A stretch of 9,237 bases of DNA, taken from positions 1-9,237 of the forward strand of contig CALZIG010000248.1 in assembly GCA_945787585.1 (NCBI GenBank). The letters run 5' to 3'. Positions 1-7,201 of the stretch are shown piece after piece. This stretch comes from an uncultured Gammaproteobacteria bacterium. Lineage in GTDB: Bacteria; Pseudomonadota; Gammaproteobacteria; SZUA-140. A program made the position numbers and the translations under genes. The notes below the pieces were generated by a model. It saw nothing but the letters and a program-made list of their open reading frames with translations, had not been told where the DNA came from and ran no database searches. The first letter of the stretch is position 1, and each line of letters starts with the position of its first letter.

Positions 1-555
1 CTGAATACCTGGGAAGTCGTTCCGACCGAGGTGCTGGGCTCGCAGGAGGTGCACGACATCTCGGTGGCCATCGGCGTCGAGCCGGGCTCGGATAATCTGA
101 AGGGCCTGCGTTACGGCAAGATTTGCATCCTCGCCGATGCCGACTCGGACGGTCTGCATATCGCGACCTTGTTGTGCGCCCTGTTTTTAAGGCACTTTCG
201 TCCATTGGTCGAAGCGGGGCATGTGTATGTCGCGATGCCACCACTCTATCGTATTGATGTCGGCAAGCATGTCTTTTATGCGCTCGATGATGACGAACAG
301 CGCGGTGTGTTGAGCCGCATTGAAGCTGAAAAACTGAAAGGTAAGATCAATGTGCAGCGCTTTAAAGGGCTGGGTGAGATGAACCCGCTGCAACTACGCG
401 AAACCACGATTGACCCCGACACCCGTCGCCTGGTGCAGCTGGTACTCGATAGCGGTGACGATACCTATCAAATGATGGACATGCTGCTGGCTAAGAAACG
501 CGCGGCTGATCGACGTGGTTGGCTGGAGAGTAAGGGCAACCTCGCCGAGGTGTAA
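1..555 (+). CDS. parE: DNA topoisomerase IV subunit B (ParE), C-terminal part, 5' end outside window
   Basis: This is the ATPase/TOPRIM subunit of topoisomerase IV, which with ParC unlinks daughter chromosomes in the cytoplasm. The frame is open from base 1, so the gene starts upstream and only about the last 184 codons are present. Visible family marks are LNTWEV at the left edge, SQEVHDISVAIG, the metal-binding acidic cluster of the TOPRIM fold in ILADADSDGLHI (DADSD at 136-150), PPLYRIDVGK, and the closing QRFKGLGEMNP block followed by RRLVQL and MMDMLLAKKRA. The fragment lacks the roughly 170-residue insert that enterobacterial GyrB carries in this part, and its wording follows E. coli ParE, so ParE is preferred over GyrB. 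The match to E. coli ParE continues almost to the C-terminus. The partner parC lies about 1.9 kb downstream on the same strand, separated by two opposite-strand genes. No damage is seen. Confidence 0.96.
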   Translation: MNTWEVVPTEVLGSQEVHDISVAIGVEPGSDNLKGLRYGKICILADADSDGLHIATLLCALFLRHFRPLVEAGHVYVAMPPLYRIDVGKHVFYALDDDEQRGVLSRIEAEKLKGKINVQRFKGLGEMNPLQLRETTIDPDTRRLVQLVLDSGDDTYQMMDMLLAKKRAADRRGWLESKGNLAEV

Positions 556-602
556 TCAGTTGAAGGGTGGGTTCATTCCCGCCCGCACTGTTACTGACTT
601 CC

Positions 603-620
603 ACGCTCCTGAAGGAGCGT
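603..620. other. Short perfect hairpin downstream of parE
   Basis: A 7-bp perfect stem (603-609 with 614-620, ACGCTCC pairing with GGAGCGT) encloses a TGAA loop. It lies 48 bases after the parE stop and before the convergent barrel gene that ends at 707. Neither side has a proper T-run, so it is at best a weak terminator or a transcript-end structure. It could also be a small dispersed repeat unit. The pairing is seen directly; the role is inference. Confidence 0.4.
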
Positions 621-706
621 TCCCTAGGTACGCTCTGCATTCTCATGCTAGATGAAAATGAATATAAATTATCTGTGACCTGGTAAATTTAACTTGCTGT
701 AAAGGA

Positions 707-1321
707 TTAGAAGTGTGCGATAAGACCGATGGTGACAGCAGTTGTGGCATCTCCCTCTGAAAAGTCATGGTTTTCATATTCACCACGGATACTTAGATTA
801 TTTTTAATCTTATATTGTAGAGCAAAACCATACTGAAAGAAGTCGACTCCGCTGACATCATATCCGGCGGCATTATCAATACCAGAGTGATCAACTTCAA
901 TTTCCCATGTACTAAAGCCTAGTTTGCCTAATAACGATAAAGATGGGGTTATGTTACGCGACATGACACCATTAATTGAAAATGCACTTGCCGAATATAA
1001 AATTGTTTTATTTTGGAGAAAGGTGAAGGTTTTGTTGTTTCTAAGTTTAAATTGATCGCCAGTCTCTCCAGTTAGCGACGCGTCTCCAAAATCATGGTAG
1101 GCAAATTCTAGTGCGAACATTTTATTAAATTGAAGCCCATAAATGAGTTTGAAGCCACTGTCTTTTTGGTCTAGTGTTGCAGTAGTAGGGACGATGCCAG
1201 TTGAAATACTGGTCTTACCGTAACTTACACCCACATATTCGCCTATTTTATCTATGCTTGCATGTGTATTGGAAAATATCCCCAGCATAATAGTTGAAAG
1301 TATTACAGCATTGATTTTCAT
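707..1321 (-). CDS. Small exported OmpA-like beta-barrel outer-membrane protein
   Basis: The predicted 204-residue protein starts with a typical signal peptide (MKIN, hydrophobic run at about residues 5-16, likely cleavage after THA at residue 21). The mature part alternates polar and hydrophobic residues with many aromatic and glycine positions (YVGVSYGKT, FALEFAYHDFG, FFQYGFALQYKI, LSIRGEYENHDF) and ends in IGLIAHF. That terminal phenylalanine is the usual signal recognised by the BAM assembly machinery. This fits the eight-stranded OmpA-like barrel families (OMP_b-brl type). No peptidoglycan-binding domain follows, so it is a barrel alone with unknown ligand. Start choice is supported by an AGGGG ribosome site five bases before the ATG on the minus strand. 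The gene is more AT-rich than parE and parC, which hints at acquisition or relaxed codon use. Family is fairly sure; function is unknown. Confidence 0.75.
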   Translation of the reverse strand: MKINAVILSTIMLGIFSNTHASIDKIGEYVGVSYGKTSISTGIVPTTATLDQKDSGFKLIYGLQFNKMFALEFAYHDFGDASLTGETGDQFKLRNNKTFTFLQNKTILYSASAFSINGVMSRNITPSLSLLGKLGFSTWEIEVDHSGIDNAAGYDVSGVDFFQYGFALQYKIKNNLSIRGEYENHDFSEGDATTAVTIGLIAHF

Positions 1322-1384
1322 GGTTTCCCCTAATATATAAAGTTAGTATGTTTATATATCTATTGGTGAGGGTGGGGTAATGAC

Positions 1385-1390
1385 ATTATA
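1385..1390 (-). promoter_or_regulatory. Candidate -10 box for the small barrel gene
   Basis: A perfect TATAAT on the minus strand lies about 64 bases upstream of the ATG at 1321, in a very AT-rich stretch. No good -35 hexamer at 16-18 bases was found, and a second TATAAT-like sequence lies just upstream at about 1402-1407. Perfect matches are expected by chance in such AT-rich DNA, so this is a weak call. Confidence 0.25.
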
Positions 1391-1408
1391 ACTTAAGAAT
1401 ATTATAAT

Positions 1409-1441
1409 ATTACGGCCAATCAGATTTAGATTGGCCGTAAT
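1409..1441. terminator. Perfect 13-bp stem-loop between the two barrel genes
   Basis: ATTACGGCCAATC at 1409-1421 pairs exactly with GATTGGCCGTAAT at 1429-1441 around a 7-base loop. It lies 164 bases beyond the stop of the DUF481 gene and upstream of the small barrel gene, both read on the minus strand. It could therefore end transcription of the former or insulate the latter. On the minus strand it is followed by an AT-rich run (ATATTATAATATT) rather than a clean T-tract, so intrinsic termination is plausible but not certain. A protein-binding inverted repeat for the downstream gene is the alternative. The structure is seen; the role is inferred. Confidence 0.5.
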
Positions 1442-1480
1442 GCAGATGGTTGGAGAGCTGAATATTTTGGATTTCTTAGC

Positions 1481-1586
1481 GCGTCGGGTGCAATAAGTGA
1501 AACGCATTGCACCGAATGAAATACAATCGTTATGTATTGCTTCGCAATGCCTGGTGGGTTACGCAGACAGCGCTAACCCACCCTAC
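1481..1586. repeat. Multi-hairpin intergenic repeat-like element
   Basis: Three hairpins lie in tandem. GGTGCAAT (1487-1494) pairs with ATTGCACC (1506-1513). ATTGC (1536-1540) pairs with GCAAT (1544-1548) across a TTC loop. GGTGGGTTA (1553-1561) pairs with TAACCCACC (1574-1582), and the last stem can be extended inwards by CGC/GCG with one bulged base. The wording GGTGGGTTACGC...TAACCCACCCTAC resembles intergenic repeat motifs I recall from many bacterial genomes. I can see only one copy here, so calling it a dispersed REP-like element rests on recall and needs a genome search. It starts about 20 bases downstream of the DUF481 stop, so it would form in that gene's 3' transcript. Confidence 0.5.
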
Positions 1587-1604
1587 AATTGGATAAGAGC
1601 AGCG

Positions 1605-2318
1605 CTAGAAACTATAAACCAGTGAAATAGCAGTTTCAGTATCCACTTTTTTCTTCGGTGCAGGCACTTTAGAAGTGTGCTTGGCAGTGAATGTCACGCG
1701 CATCGCAAGGTCGCCATTGATCTGTGATTTGAGCCCGGTGACTGATTTGGTGATGGTGATGTCTTCACCGATTTCTGTGAACAGGTCTTCAGTAAAAATC
1801 GATGTTGGACTGATATCCCACTTGAGGTTACCCGAGAGATATACAATGCCTTCGTTTTCGCTAGAAGCATTTTCGGCTTTGCTCTGACGCATACCTGGGC
1901 CACCTTCAAGGTCCAGTTTCAGGGTTGGCTCCTGAATGACGTTGCGCCCATAACCGAGTACTTCGGTCGCCTGGTATTCATAACCACTGAAGCGGTCATC
2001 TTCATAACTGACACGGCCAAAGGCGTAGCTCATGGCGTCAAGCTTATAATTGGATTTTCCGACCAACACATAGCGTTCGGCAGTGCTATTGTCCTGATTG
2101 CTGCTGTGCAGCGTGTTGAACATCACCAGATGTTTCCACTGGTCGCGTTCATTTTCCAGCTTGGTGCTGAAATTGATGGTGCTGGTGTCTGTATTACCGC
2201 TGGTGCTGACGATACCCAGCTCGGCCTCGCCTTTCCATTCGCTGTTCCCGTCTGCGGCAAAAGTGGGTGCGCTGATAAAGAGCACAGTGATTAAAGCTAG
2301 TTTTTCTGTATTTGGCAT
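1605..2318 (-). CDS. DUF481 (YdiY-like) outer-membrane protein
   Basis: This encodes a predicted 237-residue exported protein of the DUF481 family, whose E. coli member is YdiY. The role of the family is not established. The start is placed at the second ATG (2318) because an AGGAAG ribosome site sits just upstream of it on the minus strand. The first in-frame ATG (2342, eight codons longer) has no such site and would put polar residues before the signal peptide. From this start, residues 1-21 form a signal peptide ending in TFA, followed by ADGNSEWKGEAELGIVSTSGNTDTSTIN, where the family hallmark SGNT is seen. Further family-like blocks are YAFGRVSYEDDRFSGY, VLGYGR and the GPGMR segment. The C-terminus ISLVYSF has the terminal Phe expected of a barrel. 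The gene reads away from parC across a 173-base gap. Family assignment is good; substrate is unknown. Confidence 0.85.
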   Translation of the reverse strand: MPNTEKLALITVLFISAPTFAADGNSEWKGEAELGIVSTSGNTDTSTINFSTKLENERDQWKHLVMFNTLHSSNQDNSTAERYVLVGKSNYKLDAMSYAFGRVSYEDDRFSGYEYQATEVLGYGRNVIQEPTLKLDLEGGPGMRQSKAENASSENEGIVYLSGNLKWDISPTSIFTEDLFTEIGEDITITKSVTGLKSQINGDLAMRVTFTAKHTSKVPAPKKKVDTETAISLVYSF

Positions 2319-2322
2319 GTCA

Positions 2323-2328
2323 CTTCCT
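2323..2328 (-). promoter_or_regulatory. Ribosome binding site that sets the DUF481 gene start
   Basis: On the minus strand AGGAAG stands four bases before the ATG at 2318 (core AGGA six bases before it). It lies inside the longer reading frame that begins at 2342, so it argues for the shorter product with a clean signal peptide. Confidence 0.6.
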
Positions 2329-2425
2329 GAATGTTGATCCATATAAGTGGCGGAAATCTACGCCAGTTAAGACGGAAATTCAAGGATGTAATCTATAAGG
2401 TTTTGATGGCCAGCGTGTCAGAGCA

Positions 2426-2454
2426 CTGTTACTTAGTCGACAGCTGCGTATAAT
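2426..2454 (+). promoter_or_regulatory. Candidate parC promoter
   Basis: A perfect TATAAT at 2449-2454 lies 37 bases before the parC ATG. Seventeen bases upstream is CTGTTA (2426-2431), which matches the -35 consensus at only three positions. Position and -10 quality are good and the -35 is weak. parC would then have its own promoter and not depend on reading through from parE. Confidence 0.45.
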
Positions 2455-2491
2455 AGGCCAATTTTTAGCAGGATAATCAAGCAGGTTATAG

Positions 2492-4747
2492 ATGAGCGAA
2501 ATTCAGGAACGCCAGGACGACGGTATCGAGCGCATGCCGCTCAAGACCTTCACCGAGAAGGCCTATCTCGACTATTCGATGTACGTGATCCTTGATCGTG
2601 CGCTACCGAATATTGGCGATGGGCTCAAACCGGTGCAGCGCCGCATTGTCTATGCGATGTCGGAGCTGGGGCTCTCCGCGACCGCCAAGTTTAAGAAATC
2701 GGCGCGTACCGTCGGTGACGTGTTGGGTAAATTCCATCCCCACGGTGATTCGGCCTGTTATGAGGCGATGGTGTTGATGGCGCAGCCGTTCTCGACCCGT
2801 TACCCCTTTATCGATGGTCAGGGCAACTGGGGCTCGACCGATGATCCCAAGTCTTTTGCCGCGATGCGCTACACCGAATCGCGCATGACACGCTATGCGG
2901 AACTACTGTTGTCGGAAGTGGGCCAGGGCACGGTCGACTGGGTGCCGAATTTTGATGGCACCATCGATGAACCGTCGGTGCTACCGGCACGGGTGCCGAA
3001 TGTGTTGCTGAACGGCACTACCGGCATTGCGGTCGGTATGGCGACTGATATCCCGCCGCACAATATGCGAGAAGTGGTCAGTGCCTGCATCCATCTATTG
3101 GATGAGCCGAAGGCCGATCTGGCCGCACTGTGTGAACATATTAAAGGGCCGGACTTTCCTACCGATGCCGAGATCATTACACCTAAAGCCGATATCTTCA
3201 AGATGTACGAAACCGGAAATGGCAGTGTGCGTATGCGTGCGATTTATGAGCGTGAAGAGGGCGATATCATTATCACCGCACTGCCGCATCACGTTTCGGG
3301 GGCCATGGTGCTGGAGCAGATTGCGAATCAGATGATCGCCAAGAAGCTACCGATGGTCGAGGATCTGCGCGATGAATCGGACCATGAAAATCCGACACGC
3401 CTGGTAATCACGCCACGTTCGAATCGGGTGGATGTTGAGTCACTGATGTCGCATCTATTTGTCACCACCGATCTGGAGCGCACCTACCGCGCCAACTTTA
3501 ATATCATCGGTATTGATGGCAAACCGCAGGTCAAAGATCTGCTTTCAATGTTGAAAGAGTGGCTGGTATTCAGAACTGAAACGGTACGTAAGCGACTGCA
3601 ATATCGCCTCGATAAAGTGATTCGTCGTCTCCATCTATTGGACGGTTTACTGGTTGCTTTTCTCAATATCGATGAGGTAATCCACATCATCCGCACCGAG
3701 GATAAGCCAAAACAGGTATTGATGAAGCGCTTCGACCTCACCGAAGAGCAGACCGACTACATCCTCGATACCAAGCTACGTCAGTTGGCGCGTCTGGAAG
3801 AGATGAAGATTCGTGCCGAGCAGGAAGCGCTTGCCAAAGAGCGTGACATGCTGCAGAAGACACTGGGCTCCAAAGCTCGCTTGAAAACGCTGATCCGTAA
3901 AGAGCTGATCGCCGATGCCGAGGCCTATGGTGATGATCGTCGTTCACCGATTGTAGTACGTGACGCCGCAGTGGTGATGGATGAGACCGCACTGACACCG
4001 GCCGAGCCTGTCACCGTGATTCTGTCTGAAAAGGGTTGGGTGCGCTCTGCCAAGGGGCATGAAATGGATCCATTATCCATCACCTATAAGTCAGGCGATA
4101 GCTTTGCCTCGGCGGCGCGCGGGCGCAGTAATCAGTCGTCGATCTTTATCGACAGTACCGGACGCTGCTACGCCGTGCCTGCGCATACGCTGCCATCGGC
4201 GCGCGGCCACGGCGAACCGTTAAGTGGTCGTCTCAACTCACCGGATGGTGCGAGCTTTAAAGGGGTGATGATGGGCGGTGCGGATGATCAGTACCTGATC
4301 GCCTCCGATGCTGGTTACGGGTTTATCGGTAAGCTCAGCGATATGTTCACCAAAAACAAAGCGGGTAAGGCGTTGTTGTCGTTACCCAGGGGCGCACAGG
4401 TGTTACCCCCCGCGCCGTTGCGCAATGCGGCGACGGATCTTGTGGTTTCGATTACTACCGAGGGACGCATGCTGGTCAACCCGGTGAGCGGGCTTCCCGA
4501 ATTGGCGAAAGGGAAGGGAATTAAGGTGGTGGGCATTCCATCAAAGCGTGTCGCCGAGCGTGAAGAGTATGTGGTTGCGATGGTGGTAGTGCCAGAGAAG
4601 GCGACGTTGGTGGTCTACTCTGGACAACGTCACCTGAATCTCAAGGCGAAAGATCTTGCCGCCTATGAGGGTGAGCGGGGTCGTCGTGGTAATAAATTAC
4701 CACGTGGTTTTCAGCGGGTTGAGCGGGTTGAGGTTGAAGAGAAATAG
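2492..4747 (+). CDS. parC: DNA topoisomerase IV subunit A (ParC)
   Basis: This is the DNA-cleaving subunit of topoisomerase IV; with ParE it decatenates replicated chromosomes. At 751 residues it matches the 752 of E. coli ParC. The N-terminal breakage-reunion domain covers roughly residues 10-490, with the active tyrosine at residue 127 in AAMRYTES. The quinolone-determining stretch [15 protein letters not shown] carries Ser87 and Glu91, equivalent to E. coli Ser80 and Glu84, so the common resistance changes are absent. A long helical region (about 360-470) and a C-terminal propeller-like domain (about 500-740, with [45 protein letters not shown] and GERGRRG) follow. No GyrA-box QRRGGKG is present, which separates it from GyrA. 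AGG lies six bases before the ATG. It starts divergently from the DUF481 gene and ends facing the unknown gene at 4855-5853. Confidence 0.98.
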   Translation: MSEIQERQDDGIERMPLKTFTEKAYLDYSMYVILDRALPNIGDGLKPVQRRIVYAMSELGLSATAKFKKSARTVGDVLGKFHPHGDSACYEAMVLMAQPFSTRYPFIDGQGNWGSTDDPKSFAAMRYTESRMTRYAELLLSEVGQGTVDWVPNFDGTIDEPSVLPARVPNVLLNGTTGIAVGMATDIPPHNMREVVSACIHLLDEPKADLAALCEHIKGPDFPTDAEIITPKADIFKMYETGNGSVRMRAIYEREEGDIIITALPHHVSGAMVLEQIANQMIAKKLPMVEDLRDESDHENPTRLVITPRSNRVDVESLMSHLFVTTDLERTYRANFNIIGIDGKPQVKDLLSMLKEWLVFRTETVRKRLQYRLDKVIRRLHLLDGLLVAFLNIDEVIHIIRTEDKPKQVLMKRFDLTEEQTDYILDTKLRQLARLEEMKIRAEQEALAKERDMLQKTLGSKARLKTLIRKELIADAEAYGDDRRSPIVVRDAAVVMDETALTPAEPVTVILSEKGWVRSAKGHEMDPLSITYKSGDSFASAARGRSNQSSIFIDSTGRCYAVPAHTLPSARGHGEPLSGRLNSPDGASFKGVMMGGADDQYLIASDAGYGFIGKLSDMFTKNKAGKALLSLPRGAQVLPPAPLRNAATDLVVSITTEGRMLVNPVSGLPELAKGKGIKVVGIPSKRVAEREEYVVAMVVVPEKATLVVYSGQRHLNLKAKDLAAYEGERGRRGNKLPRGFQRVERVEVEEK

Positions 4748-4782
4748 CAGGCGATGTTTTTGGTGTGTGTAATAAGGATTGT

Positions 4783-4807
4783 AAAAAAGCCGTCCCAGGA
4801 CGGCTTT
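4783..4807. terminator. Bidirectional terminator between parC and the convergent unknown gene
   Basis: AAAGCCGTCC (4786-4795) pairs with GGACGGCTTT (4798-4807); sterically a nine-pair stem with a four-base loop is likely. On the minus strand the stem runs into six T residues (complement of the A-run at 4783-4788), a good intrinsic terminator for the gene ending at 4855. On the plus strand only TTT follows, so termination of parC, whose stop is about 38 bases upstream of the stem, would be weaker. Confidence 0.8.
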
Positions 4808-4854
4808 GCTATTAGAGAGTGATTAAATGGCCGCTCACCGAGCTGTTATCTCTA

Positions 4855-5853
4855 TCAACCGGCATAACGTTCAACGGGTAGCTTACTCAAATTATCAGCA
4901 TCGATATCGTTGGCCGGCCGGCGGACATATTGTCTACCTCGTAAGGTGAAGACCTCTAAATTGCGCTTGCCCGCTTCAACCTCGGCAACAAGCGTATTGA
5001 GGGATAATGCCGCATCATTTTTTGTGCGATAGCCAAAAGTACGGCCGTTTTTGTCAATCAATCGCGCGACTAAAGTACTGCCGGCATCGGCCCTTGAACT
5101 GCCGGCTTCCTCTTCTTCCAGACAGTGGTGTATCGCAAAACTTTCGTCCACCAGTGGGCCAGCACTAAAACCGAACTCCACATGGATTTTAGCCGCACGG
5201 CTCATATCAGGCGCAATTTCATCAGGCGCAAACATCGCGGCACCACTAATTCCAAAGTAGAATCCGCCTTCCAGTAAATTATGAATCGTATTCATCGTCA
5301 CGCCGGGGACTCTCAATGCCTCCCAGGGTGAATGGAAAGGATCACTTTCGGATTCCGAAATAATCGCTCTGGCAACTTTGATGTTCACGCCGGGGACGCT
5401 GGCAATCGCAGAGGCAAAGGCCTTATTGATATCCTGAGGGCTCTGGATACCGTTGGCCTGTCTTTGACATTTGTTGAAGGCCGTGGTGTATTTTCGCTTC
5501 AATTTTTGCAGTTTTTTCTTAGTGGCTTTAGAGGCATCATCCAGTTCAGCCTGTACGATTAACTTGTTGATACGGGCGACAATAATGCCTGTCCACGGGC
5601 AGGGTCCGGCTTGAACTAAAACGATTAAGATATCGATGAGTGCGCCTGCAGCAGCCCACTTGAGGCCTGTCTTTTTACCGAGAGAGCCTAATCCACCCTT
5701 GCCAGAATTGATCGCTTTTACAAAGGCAGTAATATCCTTCGCAGCCTTGAGCGCCTTGATAAATTTATCGTATTGTTTTTTTGATAATTTTTTATCTTTC
5801 AGTGCCTTATCGAGTTTCTTTTTAACGCCTGGTTTCCATTTAGGTGTGGCCAT
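4855..5853 (-). CDS. Unrecognised 332-residue protein with lysine-rich N-terminus and a hydrophobic segment
   Basis: I do not recognise a family. The start at 5853 (MATPKWKPG) is chosen because AAGGA lies seven bases upstream; the ATG two codons earlier would leave a gap of one base. Residues 1-62 are strongly basic and likely helical (KKKLDKALKDKKLSKKQYDKF), with no signal peptide. Residues 65-93 form a hydrophobic stretch (WAAAGALIDILIVLVQAG, then PCPWTGIIVA), which could be a membrane hairpin or a buried helix pair. A second basic helix follows (about 108-133). The C-terminal half is mixed and soluble-looking, with an acidic EEEE run near residue 246 and a LIDKNGRTFGYRT segment. Cysteines are at 85, 129 and 244. 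It is divergent from the DUF808 gene, with a 245-base gap, and convergent with parC. A toxin-like membrane-active role is conceivable from the basic-plus-hydrophobic layout, but nothing in the sequence proves it. Confidence 0.7.
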   Translation of the reverse strand: MATPKWKPGVKKKLDKALKDKKLSKKQYDKFIKALKAAKDITAFVKAINSGKGGLGSLGKKTGLKWAAAGALIDILIVLVQAGPCPWTGIIVARINKLIVQAELDDASKATKKKLQKLKRKYTTAFNKCQRQANGIQSPQDINKAFASAIASVPGVNIKVARAIISESESDPFHSPWEALRVPGVTMNTIHNLLEGGFYFGISGAAMFAPDEIAPDMSRAAKIHVEFGFSAGPLVDESFAIHHCLEEEEAGSSRADAGSTLVARLIDKNGRTFGYRTKNDAALSLNTLVAEVEAGKRNLEVFTLRGRQYVRRPANDIDADNLSKLPVERYAG

Positions 5854-5860
5854 GAGCATG

Positions 5861-5865
5861 TCCTT
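5861..5865 (-). promoter_or_regulatory. Ribosome binding site that sets the start of the unknown gene
   Basis: AAGGA on the minus strand ends seven bases before the ATG at 5853 but only one base before the alternative ATG at 5859. Normal spacing therefore favours the 332-residue product. Confidence 0.6.
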
Positions 5866-6009
5866 ATCGGTTAGTTTGAATGACAGGAATAGTCGAGTTT
5901 CTTCAAAGTCGCAGCGTTTATGATAAACCTTTTTTTATTTTACTTGAAAGGGTCTGTTTTGAGCCGTTGATATGAAGGGGATAAATATTGCAGTATCGAT
6001 CTCCTTTTA

Positions 6010-6039
6010 TTGATCTGACTGGAGCGATAAAAATATAGT
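6010..6039 (+). promoter_or_regulatory. Candidate promoter upstream of the DUF808 gene
   Basis: TTGATC (6010-6015) and TATAGT (6034-6039) are separated by 18 bases and end 59 bases before the ATG at 6099. Each hexamer matches consensus at four or five of six positions. The surrounding DNA is AT-rich, so chance is a real alternative. I found no convincing promoter for the minus-strand gene in the rest of this 245-base divergent gap. Confidence 0.35.
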
Positions 6040-6098
6040 TGCTGTTATGTGATACTTTATCTATTCACTGATTAAACAATAATTAAGGACTTGATTTT

Positions 6099-7054
6099 AT
6101 GGCTGGAACCAGCCTGTTAGCGCTTTTAGACGATATCGCCACAGTACTCGATGACATCGTCTTGATGACCAAAGTCGCAGCCAAAAAGACCGCTGGAGTG
6201 TTGGGGGATGATGTTGCGCTTAATGCTGAGCAGGTCTCCGGCGTTCGTGCCGATAGAGAACTGCCGGTTGTGTGGGCAGTTGCCAAAGGCTCGATGAAAA
6301 ACAAGTTTATTCTGGTGCCGGCAGCGTTAATGTTAAGTGCTTTTGTGCCATGGCTCATCGCGCCGTTGTTGATGATGGGGGGTGCTTATCTCTGTTTTGA
6401 AGGCTTTGAAAAAGTCGCCCATAAATTCATACAATAAGAAAGAAGCAGATGAGGTGCGCCATGCTGAAATAGTTGCCGCACTTAAAGACAGTAACGTTGA
6501 TGTCGTTGAGTTTGAGAAGACAAAGATCAAAGGGGCGATTAAGACTGATTTTATTCTCTCTGCTGAGATTATCGTTATTGCGCTGGGTACAGTGCGGGAC
6601 GCTGATTTTTTAGCCCAGGTGGCAGTGGTCTCTGGTATCGCGGTAGTCATGACTGTGGGCGTCTACTCTTTGCTTGTGGGCATCGTAAAGCATCGATGAT
6701 GCTGGCCTGCTGCTGTTAAAAAACAGCGAAAATGATTTAATGAGCCGATTCAAGCACGCTTCTGGCAAAGTTATTTTGTATGCTGCACCTTACCTGATGA
6801 AACTGTTATCCATCGTTGGCACCATTGCAATGTTTAGCGTCGGTGGCGGCATCCTGATTCACGGCCTGCCCGATGGACAGGCGTTGCTGCATCACGCGAG
6901 TGAAGTAATGCATACCGTACCGATGGCGGGCAGTTTTCTCGCCGCGATCACTCCCTTACTGCTGAATACCCTTGTGGGTATTTTACTCGGTGGTGTCATG
7001 TTAGGACTGGTAAGCTTGTGGCAGCGAATTTTATTTCGTAAGAATAAGTCATAG
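6099..7054 (+). pseudogene. DUF808 (YedI-like) inner-membrane protein gene with two +1 frameshifts
   Basis: Three consecutive open pieces in three frames together spell one DUF808/YedI-type membrane protein of unknown function. The first is 6099-6437 ([45 protein letters not shown]). The second is about 6436-6699 ([31 protein letters not shown]). The third is about 6692-7054 ([35 protein letters not shown]). Each switch is a shift of one base forward, as if one extra base were present: near 6430-6437 (HKFIQ then KKEADE) and near 6691 (GIVK then IDDAG). Removing one base at each gives about 317 residues, close to the 305 of E. coli YedI, with no other damage. AAGGA lies nine bases before the ATG. 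ATG at 6740 begins MSRFKHAS, which is internal to the family sequence and not a true start. The gene is either recently inactivated or carries sequence errors. Confidence 0.88.
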
Positions 7055-7101
7055 CTCGTGGTGGACGCTGTATTAAATAATCGTCTATGAGTGATACTAA
7101 G

Positions 7102-7122
7102 CGAGGCATTCTGTCTGCCTCG
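7102..7122 (+). terminator. Hairpin downstream of the DUF808 gene
   Basis: CGAGGCA (7102-7108) pairs with TGCCTCG (7116-7122) around a 7-base loop and is followed on the plus strand by TTAATTCTTAT. The stem lies 48 bases after the DUF808 stop and 80 bases before the MORN gene, as expected for an intrinsic terminator separating the two. The U-tract is interrupted, so efficiency may be modest. Confidence 0.6.
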
Positions 7123-7201
7123 TTAATTCTTATAAGTTGCCGATAACCGTTCACCAGTATCATCGAAAATCGTTAAAACTTAACTGCCATGATGGTGACT
7201 C

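Noticed and set aside
2319..2342. Longer start of the DUF481 protein at 2342
   Set aside because: No ribosome site lies upstream, the added residues (MDQHSGSD) spoil the signal peptide, and a good ribosome site lies within this stretch ahead of the second ATG.
2893..3201. Minus-strand open frames inside parC
   Set aside because: They lie wholly within the well-supported parC gene, have no recognisable protein features, and are expected by-products of its codon use.
2492..4747. GyrA instead of ParC
   Set aside because: There is no GyrA-box QRRGGKG, the length is 751 residues, and the motif wording follows E. coli ParC throughout.
5916..5940. GTTTATGATAAAC hairpin followed by a T-run as a plus-strand terminator
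   Set aside because: The stem is short and only AT-rich with almost no loop, and it lies in the gap between divergent genes, where a plus-strand terminator has no gene to end.
6420..6700. Programmed +1 frameshifting in the DUF808 gene
   Set aside because: The sites (CAA TAA G and AAG CAT CGA TGA) do not allow good re-pairing of the P-site tRNA one base forward, and no prfB-like slippery CTT TGA with a closely placed Shine-Dalgarno is seen. Two such sites in one ordinary membrane-protein gene are unlikely.
6740..7054. Independent 104-residue membrane protein
   Set aside because: Its sequence is the C-terminal third of the DUF808 family, and the same frame is open upstream to about 6692 with family-like residues (IDDAG), so it is a fragment and not a separate gene.
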